Origin: an uncultured bacterium
Lineage (GTDB): Bacteria > Actinomycetota > Coriobacteriia > Coriobacteriales > Coriobacteriaceae
Assembly: GCA_905215755.1 (NCBI GenBank)
Contig: CAJMRE010000046.1
Span: 1-12,345 of the forward strand
Reading direction: 5' to 3'
Length of the DNA stretch: 12,345 nucleotides
In this document: piece by piece, positions 1 through 6,135 of the stretch
How positions within the stretch are numbered: the stretch's first letter is position 1
Layout: each line of letters begins with the position of its first letter
Translations under genes and position numbers: made by a program
Notes under the pieces: model-generated
Told to the model about the DNA's origin: nothing
What the model saw: only the letters and a program-made list of their open reading frames with translations
Database searches by the model: none

Positions 1-38
1 CGAATTCTAGGCGGTGTCCCCTCCCTTTCAAGAAAGAG

Positions 39-64
39 AAGAGGCGGGGCATGCCACGCCTCTT
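39..64. other. Inverted repeat / hairpin near left edge
   Basis: AAGAGGCG (39-46) and CGCCTCTT (57-64) form a perfect 8-bp stem around a 10-nt loop that itself contains the palindrome GGCATGCC. No T-run follows on either strand, so it is not a textbook intrinsic terminator. It may end a gene lying to the left of the window or be a stable intergenic hairpin. Confidence 0.4.
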
Positions 65-135
65 ACACCACATCTCTGCGCGCTACCCCCCAAACAATCA
101 AAACAAGCCCTTTTCGCCGCACCCTCAAAGGTCTG

Positions 136-363
136 TGGGCAAAAAAGGGCAAATATGAGTACTGTTACCATTTTAGTAACAGGCAAAACCACCCAAAATG
201 ACGTCCGAGCGACCCCTACAACCCCCTAAAGCAGCCAACCTGACTGGTTTAAGGCGTATTGGAGCCAATTTTAATGAACATACTAAAGGCTATGTTCATT
301 ATCTTTTAGGATGTAAATGCTATTCACTTAGCAACAGTACTCATATTTGGCATTTTTTGTCCA
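136..363. repeat. Long imperfect inverted repeat enclosing gene-free AT-rich DNA
   Basis: The arms are 136-168 and 331-363. Over 33 positions they match in inverted orientation at 29, including a perfect 16-bp core (AAATATGAGTACTGTT at 151-166 against its complement at 333-348) and an A6/T6 tract. The enclosed 162 bp have no credible gene. They hold a second inverted repeat at 162-182 (CTGTTAC, 7-nt loop, GTAACAG), a 12-bp palindrome ATTGGAGCCAAT near 258-269 and an 11-bp hairpin at 272-301. No clear target-site duplication is visible. The layout suits a small non-autonomous element or two inverted copies of a dispersed intergenic repeat. A pair of regulatory sites is also possible. Confidence 0.6.
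272..301. other. Perfect 11-bp hairpin inside the inverted-repeat region
   Basis: TAATGAACATA (272-282) pairs perfectly with TATGTTCATTA (291-301) across the 8-nt loop CTAAAGGC, followed by TCTTTT. The stem is AT-rich. It could be an operator-like palindrome or a weak plus-strand terminator. No flanking gene in the window explains it. Confidence 0.5.
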
Positions 364-390
364 TTGCTATATAACTAACACCCTATAGCA

Positions 391-427
391 GACAAAAAAC
401 AGGCCGCAGCCCATCGCTGCGGCCTGT
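391..427 (-). terminator. Intrinsic terminator of the MgtE-like/NRMT unit
   Basis: ACAGGCCGCAGC (399-410) pairs perfectly over 12 bp with GCTGCGGCCTGT (416-427) around a 5-nt loop. On the minus strand the stem is followed by a T6 run (399-394). It lies about 20 nt beyond the stop codon of the transporter gene, where a Rho-independent terminator for a minus-strand transcript should be. Confidence 0.92.
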
Positions 428-446
428 TCGGAAGCAAAAGTGGGCG

Positions 447-1727
447 TTAAGCGCTGTAGCCCATCGCTTGCAGCACAAACATGACGACTGTCAGCACCGT
501 AATCACGGCGATAGTCGCCCAAGTGAGCACGTTCCACACGCGACCGTTGCGGTTGGCACCCATAATGTGACGGTCGGCTGCGATAACCACCTGGAACACC
601 AGAACCACGGGCAACAGCACACCATTGATGACCTGTGAGGTCATCATAATCTGGAACAGATCGACGCCGGGCATAAGCACCAGCACGGCAGAAATACCGA
701 TGATGGCCGTAATGATGCCGCGGTAAACCGGGGCCTCGTCCCAGCTGCGGTCGGCACCGCGCTCCCAGCCAAATGCCTCGCAGATAGCGCTCGACGTAAC
801 GCCCGGCAGCACGCAGGCGGCCAAGAAGCTCGCCGCGACCAGGCCCGAGGCAAACAGTACCGTGGACCACTGACCCGCAATAGGCTCCAGCGCGCGGGCA
901 GCATCGGCGGCATCGCTAATCTGAATACCCGCCGGGAACAACACCGTACCGGTCGTGATGATAATAAAGCCGGCAATGATATCGGCGGCAAGCGAGCCGC
1001 TCACAGTATCGATGCGCTGCAGCACGATATCGTCCTCGCCCGCGTTCTTATCGACCACGTTGTTCTGCGCCAAGAAAATCATCCACGGCGCGATGGTGGT
1101 ACCGATCGTTGCGACCACGAGCGACACGTAGCTGGGGTCATTTTGAATGTTAGGCACGACCAGGTCGACCGCGACCTCACCCCAGTTGGGGCCAGCCATA
1201 AACGCGGCGACAATATAGGTCACGAACACGCAGCTCACCAGCAGCAGAATCTTCTCGATGCGCTGGAAACTACCCGACATGGTAAGCATCCACACCAGCA
1301 GCGCCACCAACGGCACCGAGATGCTCGCCGGCACGCCAAAGAGGGCAAGGCCGCTCGCAATACCCGCAAACTCCGAAATGGTCACGGCTGTGTTGGCGAT
1401 CAACAGCGCCGCCATAGCAAGTACACTCTTGCGCACGCCAAAGCGCTCGCGAATGAGCGATGCCAGGCCCTTGCCCGTGACGCAGCCGCAGCGCGCCGCG
1501 GTCTCCTGCGTCACGATGAGCAGCACAGTCATGACGGGAAGCATCCAGAGCATCTTGTAGCCATAGCTGGCGCCCGCGCTGGAATACGTTGCAATGCCGC
1601 CGGCGTCATTGCCCGAAAGCGCCGCCAGCAGACCGGGACCCATAGCGCCAAAGATGGCCGCGATGGTCAACTTTTGCTTGGTGCCCGACTTTTGCTTGGT
1701 GCCCGACTTTTGCTTGGTATTTTGCAC
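447..1727 (-). CDS. NRAMP-related Mg2+ transporter (NRMT type)
   Basis: Integral membrane protein of the NRAMP/SLC11 superfamily, 426 residues, with about 11 hydrophobic segments. Canonical Mn/Fe NRAMPs carry DPGN in TM1 and a Met-Pro-His motif in TM6. Here TM1 reads DAGG (residues 41-44, after GPGLLAALSGN) and TM6 reads IAPW (212-215), so the metal-coordinating Asn and the soft-metal-selecting Met are both gone. From memory, such changes mark the NRMT branch, whose members in Clostridium acetobutylicum and Eggerthella lenta transport Mg2+. Mg2+ uptake is therefore a better call than MntH. I chose the GTG start at 1727 because AGGTGG lies 4 nt upstream and overlaps the stop of the preceding gene. 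The frame also continues to an ATG at 1790, but that start would sit inside the upstream gene. The N-terminal cytosolic tail contains tandem KQKSGT repeats. The gene lies 8 nt after the MgtE-like gene and is followed by a strong terminator. Confidence 0.88.
   Translation of the reverse strand: MQNTKQKSGTKQKSGTKQKLTIAAIFGAMGPGLLAALSGNDAGGIATYSSAGASYGYKMLWMLPVMTVLLIVTQETAARCGCVTGKGLASLIRERFGVRKSVLAMAALLIANTAVTISEFAGIASGLALFGVPASISVPLVALLVWMLTMSGSFQRIEKILLLVSCVFVTYIVAAFMAGPNWGEVAVDLVVPNIQNDPSYVSLVVATIGTTIAPWMIFLAQNNVVDKNAGEDDIVLQRIDTVSGSLAADIIAGFIIITTGTVLFPAGIQISDAADAARALEPIAGQWSTVLFASGLVAASFLAACVLPGVTSSAICEAFGWERGADRSWDEAPVYRGIITAIIGISAVLVLMPGVDLFQIMMTSQVINGVLLPVVLVFQVVIAADRHIMGANRNGRVWNVLTWATIAVITVLTVVMFVLQAMGYSA
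1670..1718. repeat. 18-bp tandem repeat, about 2.7 copies, in the transporter N-terminus
   Basis: ACTTTTGCTTGGTGCCCG occurs at 1670-1687 and 1688-1705 without mismatch, and its first 13 bases recur at 1706-1718. It encodes the repeated cytosolic peptide KQKSGT ahead of TM1. Since 18 bp is six codons, copy-number change by slippage would lengthen or shorten the tail without shifting frame. Confidence 0.9.
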
Positions 1728-1735
1728 GCGACCAC

Positions 1736-3580
1736 CTAACCAATGACCGACATGGTGAGCAGCACCGCAGCGGCGCAGTACGCTACGCACGAGATCATGA
1801 CGGCAATAACGTTCATGGCGGTGCCCGACGTGTTGAGGTCATGCTCGTCACGCCAGAACAGCACCATCAGGTAAATCACGGCGCTCATGTTGCCAACCAG
1901 GCAAATGATGGCAGCGATATTAAAGGACCCGGTAAAGAGTTGCTCCTCAAACATGGGCGCATCGGGGAACGCGGCGGTGCGCACCAGCTGGGCGCACAGG
2001 TAGGTCACGAGTGACAGAATCAGGCCCATGCCCGTGCTCTGGAAGAAGAACCCCAGATACGGCTTGGGCTCGTCGTCGTGACCGTCATACTCCAAGAAGT
2101 AGTTCTTGACGAACGACACCATGCGCGAGGCAGCAAGCAGCACGAGCGGCATGGCGCACATGGGGAACACCACCAGATGCGCGGAGCCGAGCGCCGTCCC
2201 CAGCACCGTTGCCATGATGCACGAGGCAATGCCCCACACGACAACCCAGTACTGGCGATGCACAAACCAGCTGAGCACGTTCGTCGAGTCGTCCGACGCG
2301 CTATCGCCCGAGCCGACACCGGCGATCTGCAGGTCCTCCTGATGCTCCTCGGCAATAACGTCCATGGCGTCGTCGAAGGTTACGATACCCAGGATATGAC
2401 GGCTCTCGTCGCAGACAGGGATGGCAACCAGGTCGTACTTGGTCATCTCGTCCGTCACGTCTTCCTGGTCCTCGTCGGGCGACACGTAGACCAGGTCGCG
2501 ATAGGCCAGCTGACCCAGCGTGGCGTCGCGGTCGGCTACGATCAGCGTGCGCAGCGAAAGCACGCCGGTCAGCATGCCGCTCGGATCCTCGGTATAGACG
2601 TAGTAGACGCTTTCGAAGTCCTCGTCGAGCTCGCGAATCGCCTCGATGGCGTCACCGACCGTTGCCGTAGCGGGCAGGGAGACAAACTCCGAGGTCATGA
2701 TGCGGCCGGCGGTGTTGTCCTCATACCCCAGCAGGTTACGAATCGCCTTCTCCTCCTTGACGCCCATCAGGCGCAGGAGCTTCTCGGCCTTCTCGTAATC
2801 GAGCTCGTCGATCAGGTCGGCGGCGTCGTCCGGGTCCATCATGGCCAGCATCGACGATGCGTCCGTGTCGGACAGGCCCTCGAGCATCTCGGTCATAAGC
2901 TCGTCGTCATCGAACTCCGAGATGGCCTCGGCGGCCTGGGCAGTATCGAGCTGCGCAAACACCTGCGCACGTAGGCGCGGGTCGAGCTGCTCGATAATAT
3001 CGGCGATGTCGGCAGGGTGCAGCTCGCCGAGCGTCTTGTGCGACACCGAAAGTTGAATGTTCTTGGTCGAGCGGTCGAGCAGGTCCATGTAGGACCAAGC
3101 GATGATGTCCTCACTGAGCGGCTTGCCCAGGTGCTTCATAAAGCCTTCGACGATATGCTCGAGCGCGGGGCTGATGGCGCGTAGCAGACCGCGGGCACCG
3201 ACCTCGGCGCCCAGCAGGCGCAGCTGATTTTCGCCCGACATGGAAAACTTGATGTCGTTTACGCGCACGACCTTCATGCCCTGCGTGTCGACAATCTGCT
3301 TGTTGAGCACGTCGCGGGCAAGCAAGAGTTCGGTCGGCTGCAGGTACGAAAAACGGATTTCGGTGGCCGACGTCTTAAGGTGTACACCCGTCTCGTCGAT
3401 ACGGTCGACCCATTTGCGCCAACTGATCATAAACGGCGTCTTGCCGGGACCGCGAAACGCGAGCGACGTCACGTGTGGAAAAACTTCGCCGGTAGCAATG
3501 CCAAAATCGTTCACAACGCCGAGCTTTTCGCCATCGACGTCCAAGACCGGCAGTTTGAGCATCTCACTCAGATAATTCAC
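1736..3580 (-). CDS. MgtE-like Mg2+ sensor protein with N-terminal PRC-barrel regions and degenerate membrane domain
   Basis: A 614-residue protein. Domains in order: a PRC-barrel-like segment (about 1-75, LPVLDVDGEKLGVVNDFGI), a second one (about 83-150), an MgtE_N superhelix (about 185-285, LGELHPADIADIIEQLDP), a CBS pair (about 291-413), a plug-helix-like stretch (VIAEEHQEDLQIAGV, 408-422) and five hydrophobic segments (about 444-614). The soluble half is classic MgtE, a Mg2+-sensing module that gates a Mg2+ channel. The membrane half lacks the Gly/Asn-rich GGNxGNQS motif of TM2; at that place it reads MPLVLLAASRMVSFV (477-491). The TM5 pore aspartate appears to be Asn590 or absent. It may therefore be a regulatory or partner subunit and not a channel. 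The GTG start at 3580 has GGGGAG 5 nt upstream. It is the first gene of a two-gene unit with the NRMT-type transporter. An alternative is a divergent channel with a different pore. Confidence 0.85.
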   Translation of the reverse strand: MNYLSEMLKLPVLDVDGEKLGVVNDFGIATGEVFPHVTSLAFRGPGKTPFMISWRKWVDRIDETGVHLKTSATEIRFSYLQPTELLLARDVLNKQIVDTQGMKVVRVNDIKFSMSGENQLRLLGAEVGARGLLRAISPALEHIVEGFMKHLGKPLSEDIIAWSYMDLLDRSTKNIQLSVSHKTLGELHPADIADIIEQLDPRLRAQVFAQLDTAQAAEAISEFDDDELMTEMLEGLSDTDASSMLAMMDPDDAADLIDELDYEKAEKLLRLMGVKEEKAIRNLLGYEDNTAGRIMTSEFVSLPATATVGDAIEAIRELDEDFESVYYVYTEDPSGMLTGVLSLRTLIVADRDATLGQLAYRDLVYVSPDEDQEDVTDEMTKYDLVAIPVCDESRHILGIVTFDDAMDVIAEEHQEDLQIAGVGSGDSASDDSTNVLSWFVHRQYWVVVWGIASCIMATVLGTALGSAHLVVFPMCAMPLVLLAASRMVSFVKNYFLEYDGHDDEPKPYLGFFFQSTGMGLILSLVTYLCAQLVRTAAFPDAPMFEEQLFTGSFNIAAIICLVGNMSAVIYLMVLFWRDEHDLNTSGTAMNVIAVMISCVAYCAAAVLLTMSVIG

Positions 3581-3604
3581 TGGTGCTCCCCATCATTATC
3601 CCTT

Positions 3605-3704
3605 CGGACTGCGGCCATGCCGGCACGCCGTCCGTGGACTTTTAGATATGTATACGCATGCGCGGGCGGCACGCCGCTCGGCGCTCACACCCCGTGCATG
3701 CGCA
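3605..3704 (-). promoter_or_regulatory. Distal half of the structured leader
   Basis: On the minus strand TGCGCATGC (3704-3696) can pair with GCATGCGTA (3661-3653) over 9 bp including one G-U, enclosing a GC-rich segment with the hairpin CGCC-GAGC-GGCG. A further stem CGGAC/GTCCG (3634-3630 with 3609-3605) lies just before the purine-rich ribosome site (GGGGAG) of the MgtE-like gene. No U-run follows any of these stems, so control by translation would be more likely than by termination. The pairings are my own by-eye folding. Confidence 0.4.
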
Positions 3705-3715
3705 AGAAGCACCTG

Positions 3716-3779
3716 CAAGGGGTCATCGACTGTATGGTCGAGGTTTGGATTTCACCTGCAACCTTTCTCTTGACCCTTG
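3716..3779 (-). ncRNA. Candidate structured leader RNA (three-way junction) ahead of the Mg2+ module
   Basis: Reading the minus strand from 3779: CAAGGGTCA (3779-3771) pairs with TGACCCCTTG (3725-3716) with a single bulged C, closing the domain. Inside are a stem AGGTT/AACC(T) with a 14-nt loop containing GGTGAAATCC, and a hairpin TCGAC-CATACA-GTCGA (3741-3726). The last hairpin abuts the closing stem with no unpaired base, as expected of a stacked three-way junction. The domain begins about 6 nt after the predicted transcription start and about 135 nt before the GTG start. TTGCAGGTG occurs twice as a direct repeat (3761-3753 and 3718-3710). I do not recognise it as an M-box, yybP-ykoY, NiCo or cobalamin class. 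It is a riboswitch-like candidate only. Confidence 0.5.
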
Positions 3780-3791
3780 TTATCCGCAGTA

Positions 3792-3823
3792 ACTATAGCA
3801 TCAGCATCGCGCCGTGGCGTCAA
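3792..3823 (-). promoter_or_regulatory. Promoter of the MgtE-like/NRMT unit
   Basis: The extended -10 TGCTATAGT has its hexamer TATAGT at 3797-3792. A -35-like TTGACG lies at 3823-3818, with a 20-nt spacer that is longer than ideal. The TGn extension compensates for the spacing. The predicted start is near 3785, giving a leader of about 205 nt that begins GGATAACAAGGG. Confidence 0.55.
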
Positions 3824-3874
3824 ATTTATGCTCCAAACATCGCAGGCATACCAAACGCTGACGCATCCGTGACA

Positions 3875-3903
3875 TAGTCATTGGGGACATTCTTAAGCGA
3901 CTA
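3875..3903. repeat. Copy of the TAGTCATTGGGGAC dispersed repeat
   Basis: The sequence starts TAGTCATTGGGGACATTCTT and ends GACTA, so 5-bp arms TAGTC/GACTA close it. The first 14 bases are identical to those of two copies at the right edge of the window (12292 and 12312). Its right arm supplies the TAG stop codon (minus strand, 3903-3901) of the NodB-fold gene, so the element sits exactly at the gene's 3' end. Confidence 0.8.
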
Positions 3904-5307
3904 GTCTGTGGTGTCGTCGTCCTCGGCAAGTTGGGGGAACACGGCGTCCTTGGGCATGGTGACCTTCGTCAGCGAGGTGAGCTTTTTGCTCAGCGACGTG
4001 TCCGTCTTGACCAGGTCGCTGAGCGTCACGATCTTGTAGCCGTCGGCAATGAGGCCGTCGATAATCTGCGGCAGCGCCTCGAGCGTCTGCTCGGCGCATT
4101 CGTCTCTATCGGTGAGCAGCACGATATTGCCCGGCGTCACCGAATCGAGCACCGTCGAGACCTGCTCGTCGGCACCGTTGAGCAGCCAGTCGCCCGAGTC
4201 AATATTCCACGAGACCACGGCGGAGACCAGGTCCATCGCATCAATCCAGTTTTGTTCGTCAAAGGCAGCGTAGGGAGCACGCAGCAGCATCGTCTTCACG
4301 CCGGTCGCCGACTTAATCGCATCGGTGCCTTTCGTGATCTGTTCGCGTACCGCCTCACGGTCCTGACCCTTGAGCGAATCGTCGCTGTAGCTGTTGGATC
4401 CGATCTCGCACCCGGCATCGACAATCGCCTTGGCCGTGGCAGGCGAGGCCTCGGCCGCATCACCCGAAAGGAAGAACGTCGCGGTAACGCCCTTTTCCTT
4501 GAGCACCTGCAAGATCTGCTTGGTAGCGCCGCTCGGACCCTCGTCAAACGTCAGCGCCACGTACTTTTTGTTGCCCTTGGGCGCCACGCTGGCGCACGCA
4601 ACAACGCAATCGGTGGCGGGCACAACCTCGCCGCGGTCTTGCGTCTTGCCCGACTGCTCACCAATCCACACCTCGGAGCGGCCCTGGACACCCCACGTCT
4701 GCACATACTCGATAGCGCCCGTACCCTCGACCTTGAGCTTGGGCTCGATAACCGTAGCCTGAACCTCGTGCTTCTCGTAGATGTTACGGCCATCCTTGAC
4801 CGTCACCTTCTCGCCGCCCTCAAGTTCGCGGCTATCCCATTTGCCCTGCTTCACGCGCTTGCCGTCGACCTTCACCGACAGCTTTTCGCCCCCATGGCGC
4901 TTGAGCACGCTGTCATCGACGGCCAGCAGGTCGCCTGCGTCGTAGGTGTCAGTCAACTCCTGGTCGTCGATGAGATTCTGCAGCGTAGAGCCCACACGCA
5001 CCGCGGTCTTCTGGCCGTTGAGCTCCACGTCCACACTGCGGTTGACGTAGCCCACGACGGCAGCGATAAACAGCACGAGCGCACAGCCCACGGCGATGAG
5101 CGCATAGGGCAGGCGAGACGAACGACGGGGTGTGCGGCTGTTGCCGATGCGCGCGCTGCGATCGCTAAAGCCGCGGCTATGGTTGAGATACATCGCGCCG
5201 GGCTTACGGTGACGCTTGCGCTGACCGCTGGGCAGCTGCCCCAGGTCGCGGCGCGCCGTCGGACGCGCACCCGAACGCCCGTTTAAGTTGGATCCGTTTT
5301 GGCGCAT
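3901..5307 (-). CDS. Membrane-anchored NodB-fold (polysaccharide deacetylase-like) protein, probably inactive
   Basis: A 468-residue protein. A basic cytosolic N-terminus (1-66) is followed by one membrane helix (about 67-88), then a DUF348/G5-like region (about 91-190, two beta-rich units including VDVELNGQKTAVRVGSTLQ), a linker and a C-terminal NodB domain (about 248-435). The family deacetylates peptidoglycan or other acetylated sugars outside the membrane using a metal bound by Asp and two His. Motif 1 reads TFDEGP (253-258) instead of TFDDGP. Motif 2 reads EIGSNSYSDD (301-310), where family members have NHTYSHP, so both metal His are Asn305 and Asp309. RAPY (343-346) and the D-W motif NIDSGDW (368-374) remain. 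The final motif is IVLLTD, with Thr399 replacing the catalytic His. The fold is kept but the chemistry is probably lost. The ATG at 5307 has GGGGAGG 5 nt upstream. No promoter of its own is evident. Confidence 0.88.
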   Translation of the reverse strand: MRQNGSNLNGRSGARPTARRDLGQLPSGQRKRHRKPGAMYLNHSRGFSDRSARIGNSRTPRRSSRLPYALIAVGCALVLFIAAVVGYVNRSVDVELNGQKTAVRVGSTLQNLIDDQELTDTYDAGDLLAVDDSVLKRHGGEKLSVKVDGKRVKQGKWDSRELEGGEKVTVKDGRNIYEKHEVQATVIEPKLKVEGTGAIEYVQTWGVQGRSEVWIGEQSGKTQDRGEVVPATDCVVACASVAPKGNKKYVALTFDEGPSGATKQILQVLKEKGVTATFFLSGDAAEASPATAKAIVDAGCEIGSNSYSDDSLKGQDREAVREQITKGTDAIKSATGVKTMLLRAPYAAFDEQNWIDAMDLVSAVVSWNIDSGDWLLNGADEQVSTVLDSVTPGNIVLLTDRDECAEQTLEALPQIIDGLIADGYKIVTLSDLVKTDTSLSKKLTSLTKVTMPKDAVFPQLAEDDDTTD

Positions 5308-5328
5308 GTGCCCTCCCCCATAAACACA

Positions 5329-5358
5329 GCAAGCCGGAGCAACAGGTCTCCGGCTTGC
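5329..5358 (-). terminator. Hairpin after the PRC-barrel gene
   Basis: GCAAGCCGGAG (5329-5339) pairs perfectly with CTCCGGCTTGC (5348-5358), an 11-bp stem with an 8-nt loop. It sits 21 nt past the stop codon of the PRC-barrel gene and 21 nt before the NodB-fold start. On the minus strand it is followed by TGTGTTTATGG, a weak U-tract, so termination may be partial and some transcripts may continue into the next gene. Confidence 0.7.
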
Positions 5359-5379
5359 CTCCCATCATTTGGTACGTCG

Positions 5380-6135
5380 CTATTTTGTAGCTTTTGACGA
5401 GCCTCCGCTCGCCTTTTGGTATTCGGCCTTAAAGGCCTTGAACATGCCGCGCGTCTTGCCGAGCTGCTTGCCCAGTGCGCGACTGCCCTTGTCCACGGCA
5501 ACCGATCCCTTGTCGTCGAGCACCTTGGCGCCCTTTTTGACCTTGTCGCCCACCACGACGCTGGCCTCGGCGGCCTTGGCAGCCGCACCGCCCGAATACC
5601 CGAGCGACTTGACCTCGTCCGAAACAATCATCGCGCCGTCCGCATAGCCGCGCAGCATCGTCGGCGGCACCTGCGTGTCACCAACCAAAACACTCGAAGC
5701 AGCACCGGCGGTCACATAGAATGCCTGCACGATGCCCGAGCGTGGCTTGAACTCAACGTCCGAGCAATAGCCCACGACGTCGCCTGATTCCGTGCGCACG
5801 TCCATACCGACCCAGATGATGCAATCGTCCAGGTTGATGTCGAGGCGCTTGGCAGCGGCGGCATCGTACGTGTCCTTGACGTCATCGACCGCAATGGCGC
5901 CCTCGTAGACACCAATGGCGTCGAGCGCTACGAATCGGTCGGGGCGCTCGATCATGCCCGCGATATCGGACTGGCGGACCATAAAGCCGACCACGCACGT
6001 ACCGCCCGGAGTAAAGACCGGAAAGTGAATCTTTCCGAGCTTTTTAGGGCTGCGCGGCGTGCCGTCCTTTTTGGCGCGCTTGTCCTCGGTAGGCTTGCGA
6101 TAGATCTTGGCGCCGACAAAATCCCCGGCGCGCAT
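5380..6135 (-). CDS. PRC-barrel domain protein
   Basis: A 251-residue protein without signal peptide or membrane helix. Two PRC-barrel-like regions can be seen. The first is around 1-90 (MRAGDFVGAKIYRK, later GKIHFPVFTPGGTCVVGFMV). The clearer second one is around 105-172 (IWVGMDVRTESGDVVGYCSDVEF), with the family pattern of a residual barrel strand followed by a G-x-x-V-G turn. The C-terminus (185-251) is Ala/Lys-rich and basic (GDKVKKGAKVLDDKG, then LGKQLGKTRGMFKAFKAEYQ). PRC-barrels are small beta-barrels used in adaptor and RNA- or membrane-associated roles, so no enzymatic function can be assigned. Its ATG overlaps the stop of the YtxH gene (TAATG), so the two genes are translationally coupled. 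Confidence 0.8.
   Translation of the reverse strand: MRAGDFVGAKIYRKPTEDKRAKKDGTPRSPKKLGKIHFPVFTPGGTCVVGFMVRQSDIAGMIERPDRFVALDAIGVYEGAIAVDDVKDTYDAAAAKRLDINLDDCIIWVGMDVRTESGDVVGYCSDVEFKPRSGIVQAFYVTAGAASSVLVGDTQVPPTMLRGYADGAMIVSDEVKSLGYSGGAAAKAAEASVVVGDKVKKGAKVLDDKGSVAVDKGSRALGKQLGKTRGMFKAFKAEYQKASGGSSKATK

Noticed and set aside
447..1727. mntH (Mn2+/H+ symporter) as gene name
   Set aside because: The TM1 DPGN and TM6 Met-Pro-His signatures needed for Mn2+ transport are replaced.
447..1790. ATG at 1790 as start of the NRAMP-related gene
   Set aside because: It lies 52 nt inside the upstream gene and adds an Arg/His-rich peptide unlike NRAMP N-termini. The GTG at 1727 has AGGTGG at suitable distance.
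3716..3779. Cobalamin riboswitch, suggested by GGTGAAATCC in the leader
   Set aside because: The other conserved cobalamin-riboswitch blocks (the CCCGC-ACTG-like core and the AGTCAGGATACC-like segment) are absent, and the genes are not B12-related.
3581..3785. M-box or yybP-ykoY metal riboswitch upstream of the Mg2+ module
   Set aside because: I do not find the M-box AGGTGAGGCTCCTACA block or the yybP-ykoY GGGGAGTA/CTACG pair in a suitable arrangement. The GGGGAG seen is the ribosome site.
3931..5286. 451-codon plus-strand open frame opposite the NodB-fold gene
   Set aside because: Low-complexity antisense composition and no family match, while the minus strand encodes a clear NodB domain with a good ribosome site.
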